Source: Ectocarpus siliculosus (taxonomy: Eukaryota > Sar > Phaeophyceae > Ectocarpales > Ectocarpaceae). Taken from it: 63,084 nt of DNA. The DNA lies in assembly GCA_000310025.1 (NCBI GenBank), contig FN649727.1, positions 2,756,391 to 2,819,474 on the forward strand. The letters run 5' to 3'. Positions 22,001 through 35,000 of this stretch are shown here, piece by piece. The notes below the pieces were generated by a model. That model did not search any database and was not told the DNA's origin. It worked only from the letters and a program-made list of their open reading frames with translations. The first letter of the stretch is position 1; every line of letters starts with the position of its first letter. The position numbers were made by a program, and so were the translations under genes.

Positions 22001-25000
22001 TCGCCTACTTTGAACGCTACTGAGACAAGTGTCACTTCATTGGCTTGCTGGTTAGCGCGGTTGATGTACTAGGCAGATAAGCACGCACGGGATACAACCA
22101 GCAATGCTGCGGGAGCACATCGTCACGAATAGCGGCATGTGGTACAGGAGAAATGCGTCATGGGCCTGTTTTCCTTTGATACAAACATCCTGGATCCCAG
22201 AGGCTGTAATACTTTATGTACCCTTTCGCTCAACCTCCTCCGGCCGCCGCCCCCCACACAGTATCGGGGAAGCCGGGGGACTCTACTTAGAGAACTTGTC
22301 GCAGTTTGGGTCCCGCTTAATCCGCGGTTTTCCACTGGTTAGCCAGTTTTCGTGCGGTCGACGCCGGCCGAATATACAGCGAGCACAAACACACGCGCGC
22401 CGGTAGGGTGTCTGCTGCCCCCCCCCCCCCCTCGAATCCTGTCACAACAACCCCCAAAACACACACAAATACCGCACAACACGTCAACGCCAATGACTGT
22501 AGGTGGGCAAGGTGCGGGACGCGATGAAGAGGCAGCTGGACTGCTCCCGGGCGCTGTGCCTGGCGTGCGCGGACCTCGGGAACGCGTGCTCGGAGGTGGG
22601 GCTGCGAGACGTGGGGTTCCAGAACGCCCAGTTCCAGCTGGACGAGGACATGAGGAAGCAGCTGGACGCGGCCGTGGCGAAGGCGGTCGAGTCGCTGGAG
22701 AACAAGATGGCGCCCTTCGCTGAGTTGGACAAGATGATCATGTCCCGGAACAAGCTCAAGCTCGACTACGACCACTACATGCGCAAGGTGCAGCGGTGTT
22801 TGGGCCGCCGTTTTGCGAGGATTTTATCATTACTCTATGAAATAGAGAGGGGGGTTTCGTATCCCTAACCCTATCGCTAACCCTCAACCCCACCCCGTAC
22901 CCCCTACTAAAACCAAGATAAATACCCTCGCGAAGGCTACTGGTAATATAATAGTATGTCACGATGGGAGGAGGGGGTGGTGGAAGGCGAGTGGTACACC
23001 TTTTTCATGGCGGAGGAGGGTTGGAATACTGGCGTGCCGTTTCTTTTTTTCGATTTACCGTGAAAATTGTGGAACGCGCCTGTTTTCCGCTTTCAAAAGT
23101 CAGATACGGACGGACGGACGACTTAACCTTCTCGTTTTTTTGACAAAAAGTTGGCGCATTAATTGCTGCAACGTGGTATTTGAATTGTGCGCAGGTGAGA
23201 GATCTGAAAGAAAAGCCCGGCTCGGACGCGGCGAAGCTGTCCAACAACGAGGCCAAGCTGACGGCTGCGCGGCAGCGGCTCCAGGAGGCGACGGGCAAGC
23301 TGTACAAGGGCTTCGGGTACTACGACGCCGTTGGCGGCACCCTGTGCCAGCCGGAGATTGAGATGCTCAAGCAGGCGCAGCAGGGCTTCTTCGGGTCTGC
23401 CTTTTCGGTGGTAAGGCGCGTTTTTTCTTTTTTGCGCGCTCGCGTGGGCATTTGCGGAATGTCATTCGCCTCACGACGGCATTCTTTCTTGTTGGGCTTT
23501 GTATGGGTGTATGTTGGCACATGCACATGTACGTGGAAGCGCGTTTTACGGCGTGGCACACGCCGTGGTATGTGAAAAAGCATTAGTGAATGTTGGCACA
23601 TGCCCGTGTGCATACAAGCGCGTGTTACGACATGGCACACGCCGTGCTATGTGAGGTATGGATGCGCGGGTGTGTGGAGATGTCTTTTGCCAAATCTTGT
23701 GAGACTCGCTCGAGGACAGGTTCTACAAACGTTCGTTGCTATCCATCTATAACACCATCTAAGAAGGCCTAGGACAGACAGATGTTGGTCGGTGCTGTTT
23801 CGTTCGGTCCGTGCGTTGTCTTGTTTGAATGTGTTTCCGCCTTGTCTCGGTAGTTGGGCGGCGAGCGAGTGCGACGTTGCTTGCGCGCCACGCGTACACG
23901 CAACACACCTCCGACGAAGCGCAGACGCCGTGTTTTTGTCCTGTTTCAGCCTCTTGGAACTGGATGAAAGTGTCGCGAAATTTCGACTTTTTCCTCATAT
24001 CCCAGACAGTCCCTTTTTGTTGAGTCGGTGGCTTTTTGTTGAGTCGGTGGTGGGGAATGGAAGCGAGTCGACCGACCCCCGCCCCTCGCCCTCACCCCCG
24101 TACGCAACGCGCGTTCGTAGGTGAAAGGGGTCCCCGCGCGCGACCCGCAGGAGGTGGCGAGAGAGATCGAGTCCGTGGGAAAGGACGGCATGAACGCCCC
24201 TTTCACCCTGCCGGCGAGCGAGTACGGATCATCGGGGGGCGGCGGGTAAGATTATTCCTAGTGACCGCGGCAGCCGTTTCTAGCGGGGTGATCAGCTTGT
24301 CCCGGTCCTACTTGCCAGAATCGGTGCCGCATGTCTAGGTTTATTTGCAGGCACGCACGCGTTTTCGTGGCGCCCTCATGTTCTATCCGTGTCCTGGCTA
24401 GTGGATTCTGGCACCTTTCCCTGCGGCGGTGATGTTTGTTGCTGCTGAAAAAGGGCATGGCGGAGATGGGCGATCGAAAGGTCATTTCAATGTTGTTGCT
24501 TTTGCTCCTGCCGAAACGAGCGCGTGCGCACAACAGGAGAGGGAGGAAGAGAGACAGAGAGGCGCCTCTAAGGCACACGCCAGACAGCAGTGCTCCCGAC
24601 AGGCCGGCCACAGCACCAAGCACAAAGCTCTTCGTAGATCGTGGTTGTTGGTAGGCAGCCTTTCAAAGTCGCGTCTCATTGTTTTCTGAAGGCCTTCGAC
24701 AGGCAATTTTCGGCTCTTTTGGACGCCATCCTCTCTCTCCCCCTGTTTCCCACACCAAAAAGTGTCAGCCTCAAGAAACCCCCAAGGTTGACAGGCAGTA
24801 GGATGAACCAAGAACAATACTTTGAAAACAACCCTATTTTACTTCATCCCGTGTGTGTGTACGTACGCTTCTGTCCTCCCCCCCCCCCAAAAAAAAAACT
24901 CCCACCAAGGTTGTCCAACATGTCCGGTATGAGCGGTGCAATCAAGGACGCTTCGACGAGGGCCGGGGGCGACGACTCGCCAGACCGAAGCCCGGCCTCC

Positions 25001-26130
25001 GCGTACGTCCCGTCGGCGTCGGCCCCGTGGTTAACGGGCGGGTCGAGCGGGGGCGGCGGGATGGCGGGAGCCTCTTCGGGGACCGGGTCGTTCAAGGCGC
25101 CCCCAGCCGGCGGGGGCGGGAGCAGCTGGTGGGATAAGCACTCGGCGACGGCGGACACCCAACCGGCGGCGGCCGCTTCGGGGTGGGGGGCAGGGACCAA
25201 GGTACGTGTGTGAGATAGGGGGGGGGGGGAGAGTCGAGGAGGTTGTGCCACCGTGCATGCAGCGCTTGTGCTCCGGTGGTTGGCGTGCGTGAGTCAGGCT
25301 AACAGCTTCTCCGTGTGAGTCGGTGGAACGAAAAAGAGGCCGCCCGCCGCGGAATAGCGTTTTTTTTGTTCGTGTGAACGCGACACAAACGTGGCACATG
25401 TAGATACGGTTTCACGGGTATATTTTTATGTACCCGCAATCATTCGGTGGGGTCTGTTCCTTGAGCTGTATCTACCCTTGTGTGTCCGTTCGGAAGGTTG
25501 TCTTTTCGTTGGACTTGATGACTTTTTCATGCGACGGTTTGTTGACTGTGTGGGGCAGGAGGGGTAAACGGCAATGGGCCGGGGGCGGGTTCTGCCTGTC
25601 TGCTTGCTGTGTTTCTGTTCTAGCGGNNNNNNNNNNNNNNNNNNNNNNNNNNNNNNNNNNNNNNNNNNNNNNNNNNNNNNNNNNNNNNNNNNNNNNNNNN
25701 NNNNNNNNNNNNNNNNNNNNNNNNNNACGTTTTTTTTCTTTGGGGGGCGAGGGGGGGAAAACGCAAAGGGCCGGGGGGGGGTTTTCCCCTTTTCCCTGTG
25801 TGTTTTTTTTTTTCGGGGGTTTTTTCCAAAAAAAAGGGGGGGTGCCCCCCTTTTCCTTTAAGCCCCCCCAGGCCCTTTTTGGGTTTTTTTTTTTTTTTTT
25901 TGGAACTGGCCCCCCCCCCCCCCCCCCCCCCCCCCGCTCGTGGATTATTCCGCTAGGGACCTCCGGCGCCACCCGCGGCGGGCCAACAGCAAGCCCGAGC
26001 GCTGTTCAGTTACACCGCAGCGGACAACACGGAGCTCTCGCTCACGGAGGGCGAGGTTAGTCGGGTCTTGTGTTGAACAGCCACGGCAGATTATTCTCGA
26101 CATGTAGTGTTGGTTTCGTGTTGTTTGTGG

Positions 26131-26161
<31 letters not shown>

Positions 26162-26786
26162 GTATTGACGCTGCGTTGCCTGAACACGATAGCAAACCAT
26201 GGACACGCGTTGATTTGTACAATATCCATGTCCGAAGCACCACATACTGATGTAGATTATTTCCTAACCTTTCCTTCATTCTTCCAGCCCGTGCGGCGAC
26301 GACGTATCCAACCATGGTAATGTTTTTCGTTCACGCCTCTTTTTCTTGCGTCATTTCTCTTGTGATGTTTTGTCGTTCACGTTGCCAGTGTCATTCTTGC
26401 GTCTGCCGTTGCTGCTGCTACCAGTACCGCTGTTGGTTGCATGTGCGAAACACGGACTGAGCCCGTCCATCTGTTGTACAGTGGCCTGTATTGCGCCCAG
26501 GTTTTCTTGTTGTGAGCGCCTCGAGCCCGCCCTCCCGTTAAGCCGTTGGTACTGTTTTGTTTTCATGAGCGCTTGCCCCCTCCTCCCCCCGCCGCCGTCT
26601 CGATGTTGATGGTCACCTTATCCTTGTGCTTGCCTCTTCTCTTTCGGCTTGCTTTTTGGTGAACGACGTGTTTTAACTCTGCTGTAGGTGCTAACGGTGG
26701 TGAGCCAGGATCAGAGCGGATGGTGGACAGGAGAAAAGGGGGGACGCAAAGGCCTCTTCCCTTCTAACTACGTGAACCTGATCTGA
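19100..26786 (+). CDS. BAR domain - SH3 domain protein (endophilin/amphiphysin/Rvs167-type)
   Basis: Eight exons join in frame: 19100-19202, 21524-21684, 22503-22787, 23195-23410, 24121-24245, 24910-25201, 25957-26055 and 26688-26786 (TGA), total 1380 nt, 459 aa; every intron is GT-AG with matching phase. Residues about 40-260 form a charged, helical BAR region (IIDKFSTGRRRLKENIAQKT; LDCSRALCLACADLGNACSE; LYKGFGYYDAV), expected to dimerise and sense or bend membranes. Residues about 300-405 are a Gly/Ser/Pro-rich linker. Residues about 407-459 are an SH3 domain with its signature sites: ALFSYTAADNTELSLTEGE, SGWWTGE and GLFPSNYV at the extreme C-terminus. SH3 domains bind proline-rich partners; in animals and yeast such proteins act in endocytic scission. 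The N-terminus (MFKKKSSKEKNTEEE) is basic then acidic. An assembly gap lies in the intron before the SH3 exons. I cannot choose between endophilin, amphiphysin and Rvs167 orthology. Confidence 0.93.
19439..20141 (-). pseudogene. Antisense open frames nested in intron 1 of the BAR-SH3 gene
   Basis: On the minus strand an ATG at 20141 opens a 46-codon frame (MTVGKNFDPAPASVTEQVYC...) ending at 20001. About 20 bases further on, a second frame runs to 19439 and reads FPVPVLDLHKDAFANRAAHE then ALAANFRAFVSEERVARLLH. The composition of both (Val, Ala, Glu, balanced charge) looks like coding sequence rather than intron. They could be one gene joined by a very short intron (CTTTTTGTAG acceptor at about 19990), or a decayed insert with a stop. 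The later part of the second frame loses this character after about 19760. No family recognised. Confidence 0.25.
20620..21030 (+). mobile_element. Dispersed repeat family 2, copy 1, with perfect 48-bp palindrome
   Basis: About 0.4 kb that aligns along its length with 54410-54800: shared TAGTACTGGAAGCC, GGGGACACAG, GATGCCTCTCCTCGGCCTCT and TTGCTGTACAC segments in the same order. Bases 20921-20968 form a perfect 48-bp palindrome centred on ACACGTGT, flanked by GGCTTCA at 20911 and TGAAGCC at 20969, so the stem can extend with a small mismatch. Lies in intron 1 of the BAR-SH3 gene. No ORF supported. Confidence 0.8.
25627..25726. other. Assembly gap (100 N) with degraded flank to about 25935
   Basis: Exactly 100 N in the intron before the SH3 exons. 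The following bases 25727-25935 are made of inflated homopolymers and look like a poor-quality re-read of the bases just before the gap (see findings). They should not be interpreted as sequence. Confidence 0.95.
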
Positions 26787-29088
26787 TTCGGCCTGTGGAC
26801 GGCGGGCCAGCCGGGCGGTCGAACGAAACGTTTTATTTAGCAAACTTTCTTCTCGTTGCGTGTGTCGTTCTTGTCCCCGTGTATCCTTGGGCGTTGATAC
26901 ACGTTGGTGTCTTCTGCGTCATCTACGTGCCACGAGGTAGTTTGCAATACATCTGTCTGCCTGTCCTCTCTTTCCCTTTTCTGGGCTCGTCGCTTAAGGT
27001 CGCGACAGCCACTAGGGTGCGCGCGGGCGAGATCGGGTTGGAGGATATGTGGGCCATCGGCGTAGCATGTTACTCCTCAAACCTGTAGCCGTAGCGTGCT
27101 TTTTTATCGAGTTAAGGGCTGGTGTGGAGTGGTGCTTTTACCACAACACAAGCAAAGGTATTAACGGAGGGAGAAGCTAATGGGGAATTGTTGTCCCCCC
27201 CCCGTTTTTACCGCGTGCGTCGCATATGGAACGGTGAATGGCTCTTCGAGCTATGCAGCGGTACCTTGATTTCCCCCCTCTTGGCTTCATCGGAGTACGG
27301 TCGGTTTGGACTGGGATATCCAAGATCGTAAAAGCAATTGCTGTACTTGTAGATGCCTTTCAGAGGAGGCAAGAAAAGTGTCTCTGTTGCCAACGGTATA
27401 TCCTAATCTTTGGGATTTGTTACGATATTGAGGCGTCGCTGAAGACGCTGCGCTCTTCGACTCTTGACGAGAGAGTGCGGGAGAAGATCGCGACGGCGGT
27501 TGCATTCTGTGGTGGTACGCGTTTAGAGGGAATTTAAAAGCAACCGTCTGACGGATGGATGGACGGACACAAGGCTCTCTCCGGTGTTCATACCGGGCGG
27601 GGGGGGGAGAGGCGGGGAAGGTATGCTGTCGGTACGAGATTTCTCGCGTTTTTTTTTTTTTCTGTTGTTGTCGAAGGCTTGGCCACGCCGCAATGAGCCA
27701 GCCAATGAGGGTTGCGGCGATCGCGTTCTGAGCCTGCTTTGGTATGCATACGAGTCCAGGACTAATCAAACGTCCGCGTACCTGTTTAATTTTTGTATCT
27801 CTATGTATGTCTGATTTTGATGGCGTGTGTCGTGGACGGCCGGCCACCCGGAAGTGTAGGAGGAGAGCGAGAGCTGCTTTCTCATATCTTCCGTGTCTAC
27901 ACCTAACTGCAGTAATAGTACGGTTTGGTTTAGGGTGGTTTTCTTGTATCATACACTACCTCCATAGGTACAGTTCGTTTGTGTTTTCAAGGGGCACGAT
28001 TGGTTCGTCTTTTGGACCGAATCTATCTACCAAGCCCTATTTCGGTCAAGAAAGTTATATCGGGGATCGAGTCATCTTTCTTCGTAGAGAGAGAAGAGGG
28101 GGTGGAGTAGGCCGCACATCACACACGTACAGCAGTAGTATATCTTTAGGCAACTGAGAACGGATGCTGCCGCATGTACGAGGTAGGGCGCGGGGTGTTG
28201 TACGATCCTCCTAGAAATGAGTGTGCCTCTGTTGTGTGTGTCAGTCCGCAGGTAGGTTTCGTCCCGTCCGTGACGCGTTTGTTTTTCATTACTACTGTAG
28301 TAACGGCGCGAACCTTTTTTGGTTTCTTCAAATGACGGATCCCAGCGTACACCTCGGCGTGTCATGTGTCTCTCGTGTGTGTAGTTCTGCGTGTGTGGTT
28401 AGCCACATAGGCATACGATCAGGGCAGCTCTGCCATCCCGCCCCCGCCCGTGCGCGCCCTTGGTGGAAATGCAACGACACACGGTTCGCACCTCCACATG
28501 ATTCTACCGACTTTTGGTATAACTGCTGTAGTCTCGCCCCCATTCTTCCTGCATGCGCATCGAATATCTCGATGAACATGCCTACACTACTCTTTGAGAC
28601 CCTTTGATCTGCTTTCACACTCTCGAACAATTAATGCTTGGACATACGCACAGGATCCAAACCAAAAATAAATGCACACCGCTTTCTATTTGTACAGCAG
28701 TAAAGTAGTTTTTTTGTGTGTGGAGCTCACGACACTCATATTTTTTATTTGCAAGAGGTTGGCCCATGACTCTACGGTATTGGAGGGTACTTTCCCTCTT
28801 TATCTGCTGCAGTGTTCAGCCTGAACCACACAGCTTGCAGGAGTGTGTGGCTGTGGAAGCAAACCAAACACACACAGTGGCGCTCCGTGAAATGTTCCTT
28901 ACAAAGACGTTGGGGGGCATGCACCGTTTCTCCGCCTTTTTGTTTTTTTTGGCGCGGGGTTGTCTGTTGCACTCCCTCTCACAGCCCACTCCTTTCTCGC
29001 CGCCTGTCTGTGACCCTCTCGCTTCCACGATCTGCCACCGCTCCTCCCCAACGAGAGGCAGCCAGCTCCTTCAGCCCGTCTATCAATC
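26787..29088. other. Intergenic region
   Basis: 2.3 kb between the BAR-SH3 stop and the nucleolin ATG, same orientation. It should contain the 3' UTR of the first and the promoter of the second. The last 150 bases before 29089 are C/T-rich, as expected for a 5' UTR. A 221-codon minus-strand frame (27952-27287) lacks domains or splice support and I do not call it. No repeat family recognised. Confidence 0.4.
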
Positions 29089-32000
29089 ATGGGCAAGAAC
29101 AAGGTGTCCAAGAAGTCCTCGGACAAGGTGGCGAAGAAGGACAAGAAGGTGAAGAAGGCCGCGGCGGCGCCGGTCGCCACGGTGCCCGTGGTGGCCAAGC
29201 CAGTGAAGGCTGGCAAGGCCTCGGGGAAGAAGAAGGACAAGAAGACCAAGAAGAAGGCACCCCCGCCGCCGCCGCCTTCCAGCTCGTCGGAGGAGGAGTC
29301 CTCGGAGGAGGAGAGCGAGGAAGAGGTGAGGGCGGTCGCTCATCAGGATGCACCACCGATCCGGGGGCAGTTTTCAAATCTCCAAAACCGTCGCTCCTTG
29401 TGTACTCTCCCGCAACCTTGCCGATGTCACTACAACACGAGCACCCGGACAATGGGGGCAAGCGTAGTAGCGGTTAAATAAATAAAGCGTATGAGTCGAG
29501 AGGGATTGGCGTGGCCGCTGGTAGCGTTGGCGTGCTCGGGGAACGGCAGTGGCACCAGTTTCGCTCGCTATGCGAGAGCTGGCTCTGTTGGGCTCTTGTT
29601 TGAGACGCTCTCACACCCACTCAAAACACCAGGTCGATTGTGTGCCACTCAAAACACATGTTTCCTCTTGTTGTGTCGATGGTCTGCCGCTGGTGCTCTC
29701 TCCCTTTTTCACTGACGGCCAAAGTCGGCGTGGAGTCTTGGTGACAGGCCCTTCTTGATTCCTCCCTCTTACTTTCTCATCTCTACATGAAGCTGTCGTT
29801 GTTGGTCTCTTCCCCCAGGCTGTTGTGTAGCCATTCAATGACGAACGGGGTGTTGAAGAAGCGGTGTAACTGATGCTGTGTGCTACTGCGGCAGCCGTGT
29901 AGCCGTGCATGTACAACACGGGTTTTGTCCAATATGTACACGGGCGGCAGTATTGGCGGGTCGGTATGTCCTACGCGTGGAGTACATGAGAGGAAGATGG
30001 GATTGTTTCCTCCGCCAGCTAAGCGTATTTGTACGTGGATGCGCCCTGCTTCTACAAATAGCGTTCCATCCAAAGATCGTGTTTACCTGTCGTCCGGAAC
30101 CAGGTATTGCTCGGGCAACGGGAAGGGTCGTCATGGACAACAGTTCTGGATAAATATGCTTCATGGGTGTCTCGCCCGGTTTCCTGTGTCAGGATAGCAT
30201 TCATTGTTCGGCGTGTCGCTCCCTTGTGTCTGTCTGCCTGTCTGCCCCGTTGTTGATTGTCGCACTTGCCTCTTGCTTTGTTTTGCCGTCGCTGCTACTG
30301 CTGCTGCTGTTGACTCGCCGAATGAATGTCTCCAGGTGAAGCCCAAGGCTGTGGCCGCCAAGAAGGCAGCGAAGAAGGAGGAAAGCAGCGATGACGACAG
30401 CTCCTCTGAGGAAGAGTCTTCCGAAGAGGTCAGTGTATATGTACTGCACCGACATCGGCAAATTTACAGCAGTGTTGTCACTCTTGTGCTGCTGCTCTAA
30501 CATGCTACATACAGCAGGAGATTTGGATGACCGTGGTCGATGAGTTTGAGCACTCTGGCATCGTGATACGACATGGACCTTGTTGTTGCAGGATACGGGG
30601 AGGTCAGCAAGCCGTACGATTTGAAGTAGAGTCACACATGTGCGGCGAGCCCGTGCCGCACTTGATACCAACGGCAGGGGCGCCGATGTCGAGAAGCGTA
30701 GTGTGACGTTTCTTGCTTTTGTTGTGCCGAAAGAGGGGTCGAGTATGTCAAGAAGCGCACCATGACAAGGTATGCGGTACCTAACGTTCATCATGTGTCG
30801 ATATGGCCTTGGAATGGCATGACGTTGGAGGTGTTGCCTCTCATATCAACCCCTGCAGCGCAATGTCCTTCAGCCAGACCTTCGATCCAACAAACGCCCG
30901 AAAACGTCTACCCTCTCGTGGCACGCTTCTTGACATCGTTAACTCCTCCGAGGTCATGTCTTGTGCCGCGAAGGACAATCACCGGAAAACGTCTGCTATA
31001 CCCTCTGATGGTACCGTACGCTTGTATACCCCCCAACAGTGGTTGTATACGGTAGCACCTAACAACGCGGCCGGGCATTTGCATTATCCCGACCCGCCTA
31101 TCGTGGCGATGCTTGCTGAGCACGGCACCAACACCCCACAATTGACGCCAGGAGAAGCCCAAGGCCAAGGCGGCGGCACCCGTGAAGAAGGCCGAGTCGA
31201 GCGATGACGACAGCAGTGATGACAGCGAGGACAGCGACGATGACGAGGAGGACAAGAAGAAGGCCGCTCCCGCCCCGACAAAAAAGGCTGCCGCCGCTGC
31301 GAAGAAGAAGGAGGAAAGCTCATCCGAGGAATCCTCCTCTGATGAAGAGTCTTCGGACGAGGAAGAGAAGGTGCGTCGGTTTTAAACACTCTTTATCTCA
31401 TGCTTTCTACTGATATTACCACAGGGCACCCGATACTGCTGAAACAGCGGTGTATGTGTGTTAGCGCGGTCAAATATGCTGCTTGGGTGGTGACACCGAG
31501 GGTCGTGGTAGCCGCCCATGGTGTCCACAAATTAGACCGACACCCAGTTTCTTGTACTGCTTGTGCTCGCCGCCACTAGCTACTGCTGACGACCAGCCGG
31601 ATAGGGGTTTACGGTCCGTGGCGGTGAGGACGGCTGTGACAGCTGTTGGGTTCCGGCGCGAAACACGGACTGTTTCAAGAGACTGCTGCGACGATATTTC
31701 AGTCCAGCGGGAAAACCTGAACTTGCCAGCACATACTTCGCGTTGCGTGGGTCTCTACTGACTACTGACAACAGTAGAATGCATGAGATCTGAACGACGG
31801 GAAGGTTGCTCTCTTTCTGTGTGTTGGATGAATGATGAAATATTAAGAAGCATCCAAAAGAGGTTGTCTTCCATCCCTTGAAATGAAGCACGTGATGGAC
31901 GAAATGGTTGATGACCTGTTTCCGCCGTCGAGTGCCAGTACATAGTATCCCCCCCTCCCCTCTGCCTCTCGCTCACTCGTTCGGTCGGTCGGTCACTTAC

Positions 32001-35000
32001 CCATCTCCCGTCCACTGTCTTTCCTTACCCCTTCCCCTGTGTTTTTACCTTTCCATTTTAGCCCAAGGCCAAGGCCGCCACCCCCGCCAAGAAGGCCGAC
32101 AAGAAGGCCGAAAGCTCGGACGACGACAGCGACGACTCCTCCGAGGACGAGGAATCTGACGATGACGAGGAGGACAAGAAGGAGAAGCCGAAGGCGAAGA
32201 CCGCCGCCAAGGCTGAGGAATCGTCAGACGATGACTCGGACGATTCAGACGAGGACTCGGATGACGATGAGGTGCAGTGAAACTCGGCATGTTTCTTGAG
32301 GGTTAGCGTTTTTGCATAGCGAGCGCAGCGCCCTCAGCAACAACCCCTGAACCCCTTTCAGAATAGTGAGCCCATCGTCGCTTGAACTGCCGAGCGAGCA
32401 ATGCGTCGAGAGTCTTTCATTTGCGGTATCTTTTGTCTAAAGCGGACCTTCGTCGTGTTGTTGAAGGCGCCCGCCGGTGTTTCAACACCTCCTTCTGCTG
32501 TCGTGGTGTGTGCGTTGCGTACGTGATGTCTTTTTTTTTTCGGTTTCGGCGTCGGTCCCCTGATTACAAATCTATGCACCACTCCAGAAGGCGAACATGT
32601 GGAGAAAACACCTGATCACCATCTTTCGTATGAGGACCCGCACGTCAAAACAAAAAAAAAATGGAAAATCACGAAAGCTCAATTTACGTAGAAGCCCACA
32701 ACATAACACACGACACTAACACGAGACTTTCGGCAGCCCGTCTCCCGTGCCCACAAACGAAACCTGTAGAGGGATGCCGTAAATGTTCCGTCTCTCACGA
32801 TTTTCGTTGGCAATAGTCAATTCTTGTGTCAGGCGTCGTGATTCTGGCCCTCCTCCCCCCTTCCCCTGTTGATGGCCATGTCCCGAGGTAGCAGACGTCC
32901 CGTGATATCAACATACCTAGCCCGAACCCGCGTCGCTGCCGCCTTGCGGCAGAGGCGCACGCGTGTGGCAACGAATCGCTACGTATGAGGACTCTTCTTC
33001 CCAACCGGGACACCGACCAGGCACACACCATCGCTCATCTGGATTTTTGGTTACAAAATATGCGTGTCATACAAAGAGACTACCCCGTTCCAGATATAAC
33101 CACAGCAGTCAAGGGGATGGGTTGAAGTCGTTACGGCTAACATTATTTCTTTTCGTACAGCAGTACACTTGAGAAAGGAAGGCGTTCCCGCCGTGACTGG
33201 TTTTTTTTCCCGTGATGTGTGTGAGATAGATACCCTGCATGTTTCCAAGTCGTTTCTCTTTGTGCCATCGGCCGTGTTTTTCGTGTTTGGCAAGTGCTGT
33301 CGGCGTGTCCCCTGATTACAAATCTATGCACCACTCCAGAAGGCGAACATGTGGAGAAAACACCTGATCACCATCTTTCGTATGAGGACCGCCCTTGCAA
33401 GAAGCCGAATGTGTAACTTTGTGATATGATAGCCTTGGCCTTTTTCTCCTTTCTTTCTGTCGTCGGTGCCGTTTGGTTATAGCAGTTGCATCTGGGGCTA
33501 GGCCCTTTCATGGGTAACACTTGTGTTCCTCATCTGGTTTTTGATATAACTGCCGCCCTTGGTACTTCGTACGAAGTTGACGTTCGGGTGAGCAGATGAA
33601 AACCCGTGCCCTTTTCTCAAACGCCGAAGTACCTTTCGTTTTCGTCGGGGTTAATTCCTTTCCGCCACAACCGTAGGAGGAGGAGAAGGAGAAGCCGAGC
33701 AAGAAGAGGAAGGCCGACGACGCCGAAGAGGGTGACGCAAAGAAGGTACGGCACGTGATCTGCATATGCATACACGAGCATGCCTTATCTCGTACATTGT
33801 TGTCTGTCGACTGGAGTTCCTCTCACTACCGCTGTTTTCACCGCGCTTGATGCGCAGTATGCATATACCAGCATGCCTTCTTCTCTCGTACATAGTTGTC
33901 AGTCGACTGGAGTTCCTCTCACTACCGCTGTTTCTACCGCGCTTGATACGCAGTAAAGTGTATGGTGCCGTGGGAGCGTCGGGCCGAAGCATGAAACAGG
34001 CTAGGAAATAGAGTTCCCTTTTAAGTTCCATGGGAAACGCCACCGTCAGCAAGCATTCACCACGTGTCGTTCGTTAGGCCGGGAATTTCAGACAAGACAT
34101 GCCTCTAGCACATGAAAAAACAACGACCCTCAGCACGCTTCGTTCTACGCTTGAACATGCACGCGCGTGCACGATCCCGACGAAAAAAAAACAAACAGGC
34201 GAAGAGCGAGAACAGCAAGATCTACCTCCGCGGCCTGCCGTGGGACACCTCTGACGACGACGTGAAGGACTTCTTCAAGGCCTGCGGCAAGATCGTGACC
34301 GTGGAGCAGCCCAAGAACCCCGACGGGCGCTCGAGCGGCACCGCGTACGTGACCTTCGACAGCGCCGCCGCGGCGGCGAAGGCCATCGAACTAGACGGGC
34401 AGGAGCTCGGGGGCCGGTGGCTCAAGATCATGATGTCGTTCGAGAAGCCCGACCACGCGCGCAACGGGGAGCCCAAGGTTAAGCCGGCCGGCTGCACGAC
34501 GGTGTTCATCGGGAACCTCTCGTGGTCCATCGACGAGGTATGTACGCTTTTTATTTTTTTGGTTCTCGGTCGATGTCGTATGATGCAGGTCTGTAGAGTT
34601 CCCGTGCCTATTTCTTGGGTTGGTGCCTGCTTTTGAGCGAAATGGATTTTTTATTCGATGTGAGGAAAGAGGCACACGAGGCTTCGTTGTCTCGTTCTAG
34701 ATGCATTGTAGTGCCTGTTGCTCTTCCTTTTCGTGGTTGTGATAATCTCTCCTTGTAGATGTGATGATCCAAAGGAGCAAGCAAAGAAACGACGAGAAAA
34801 AACAAAGCGCAAGCGGTGTGGGCATGCAAAGGGGGGACGACAGCACGTCCTGTGTGTTTCACTTTCCAAACGATTTGTCTGGTCTCAAAATTGTGTTTGA
34901 AACCATTCTTGTCTCGTGTTGTTGTGGTCTCCTTTTGGCAGGACACCATCCGGCAGACGTTTGGGGAGTGCGGCGACATCAAGAGCGTCCGCTTCGCCGA

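Noticed and set aside
27287-27952. 221-codon minus-strand frame in the BAR/nucleolin intergenic region
   Set aside because: Composition is Arg/Ser/Pro/Gln noise with a poly-Lys from a T-run; no motif and no splice partner.
30201-30794. 197-codon minus-strand frame over nucleolin exon 2
   Set aside because: Overlaps a confident plus-strand exon and reads its CTG runs as Ala/Ser.
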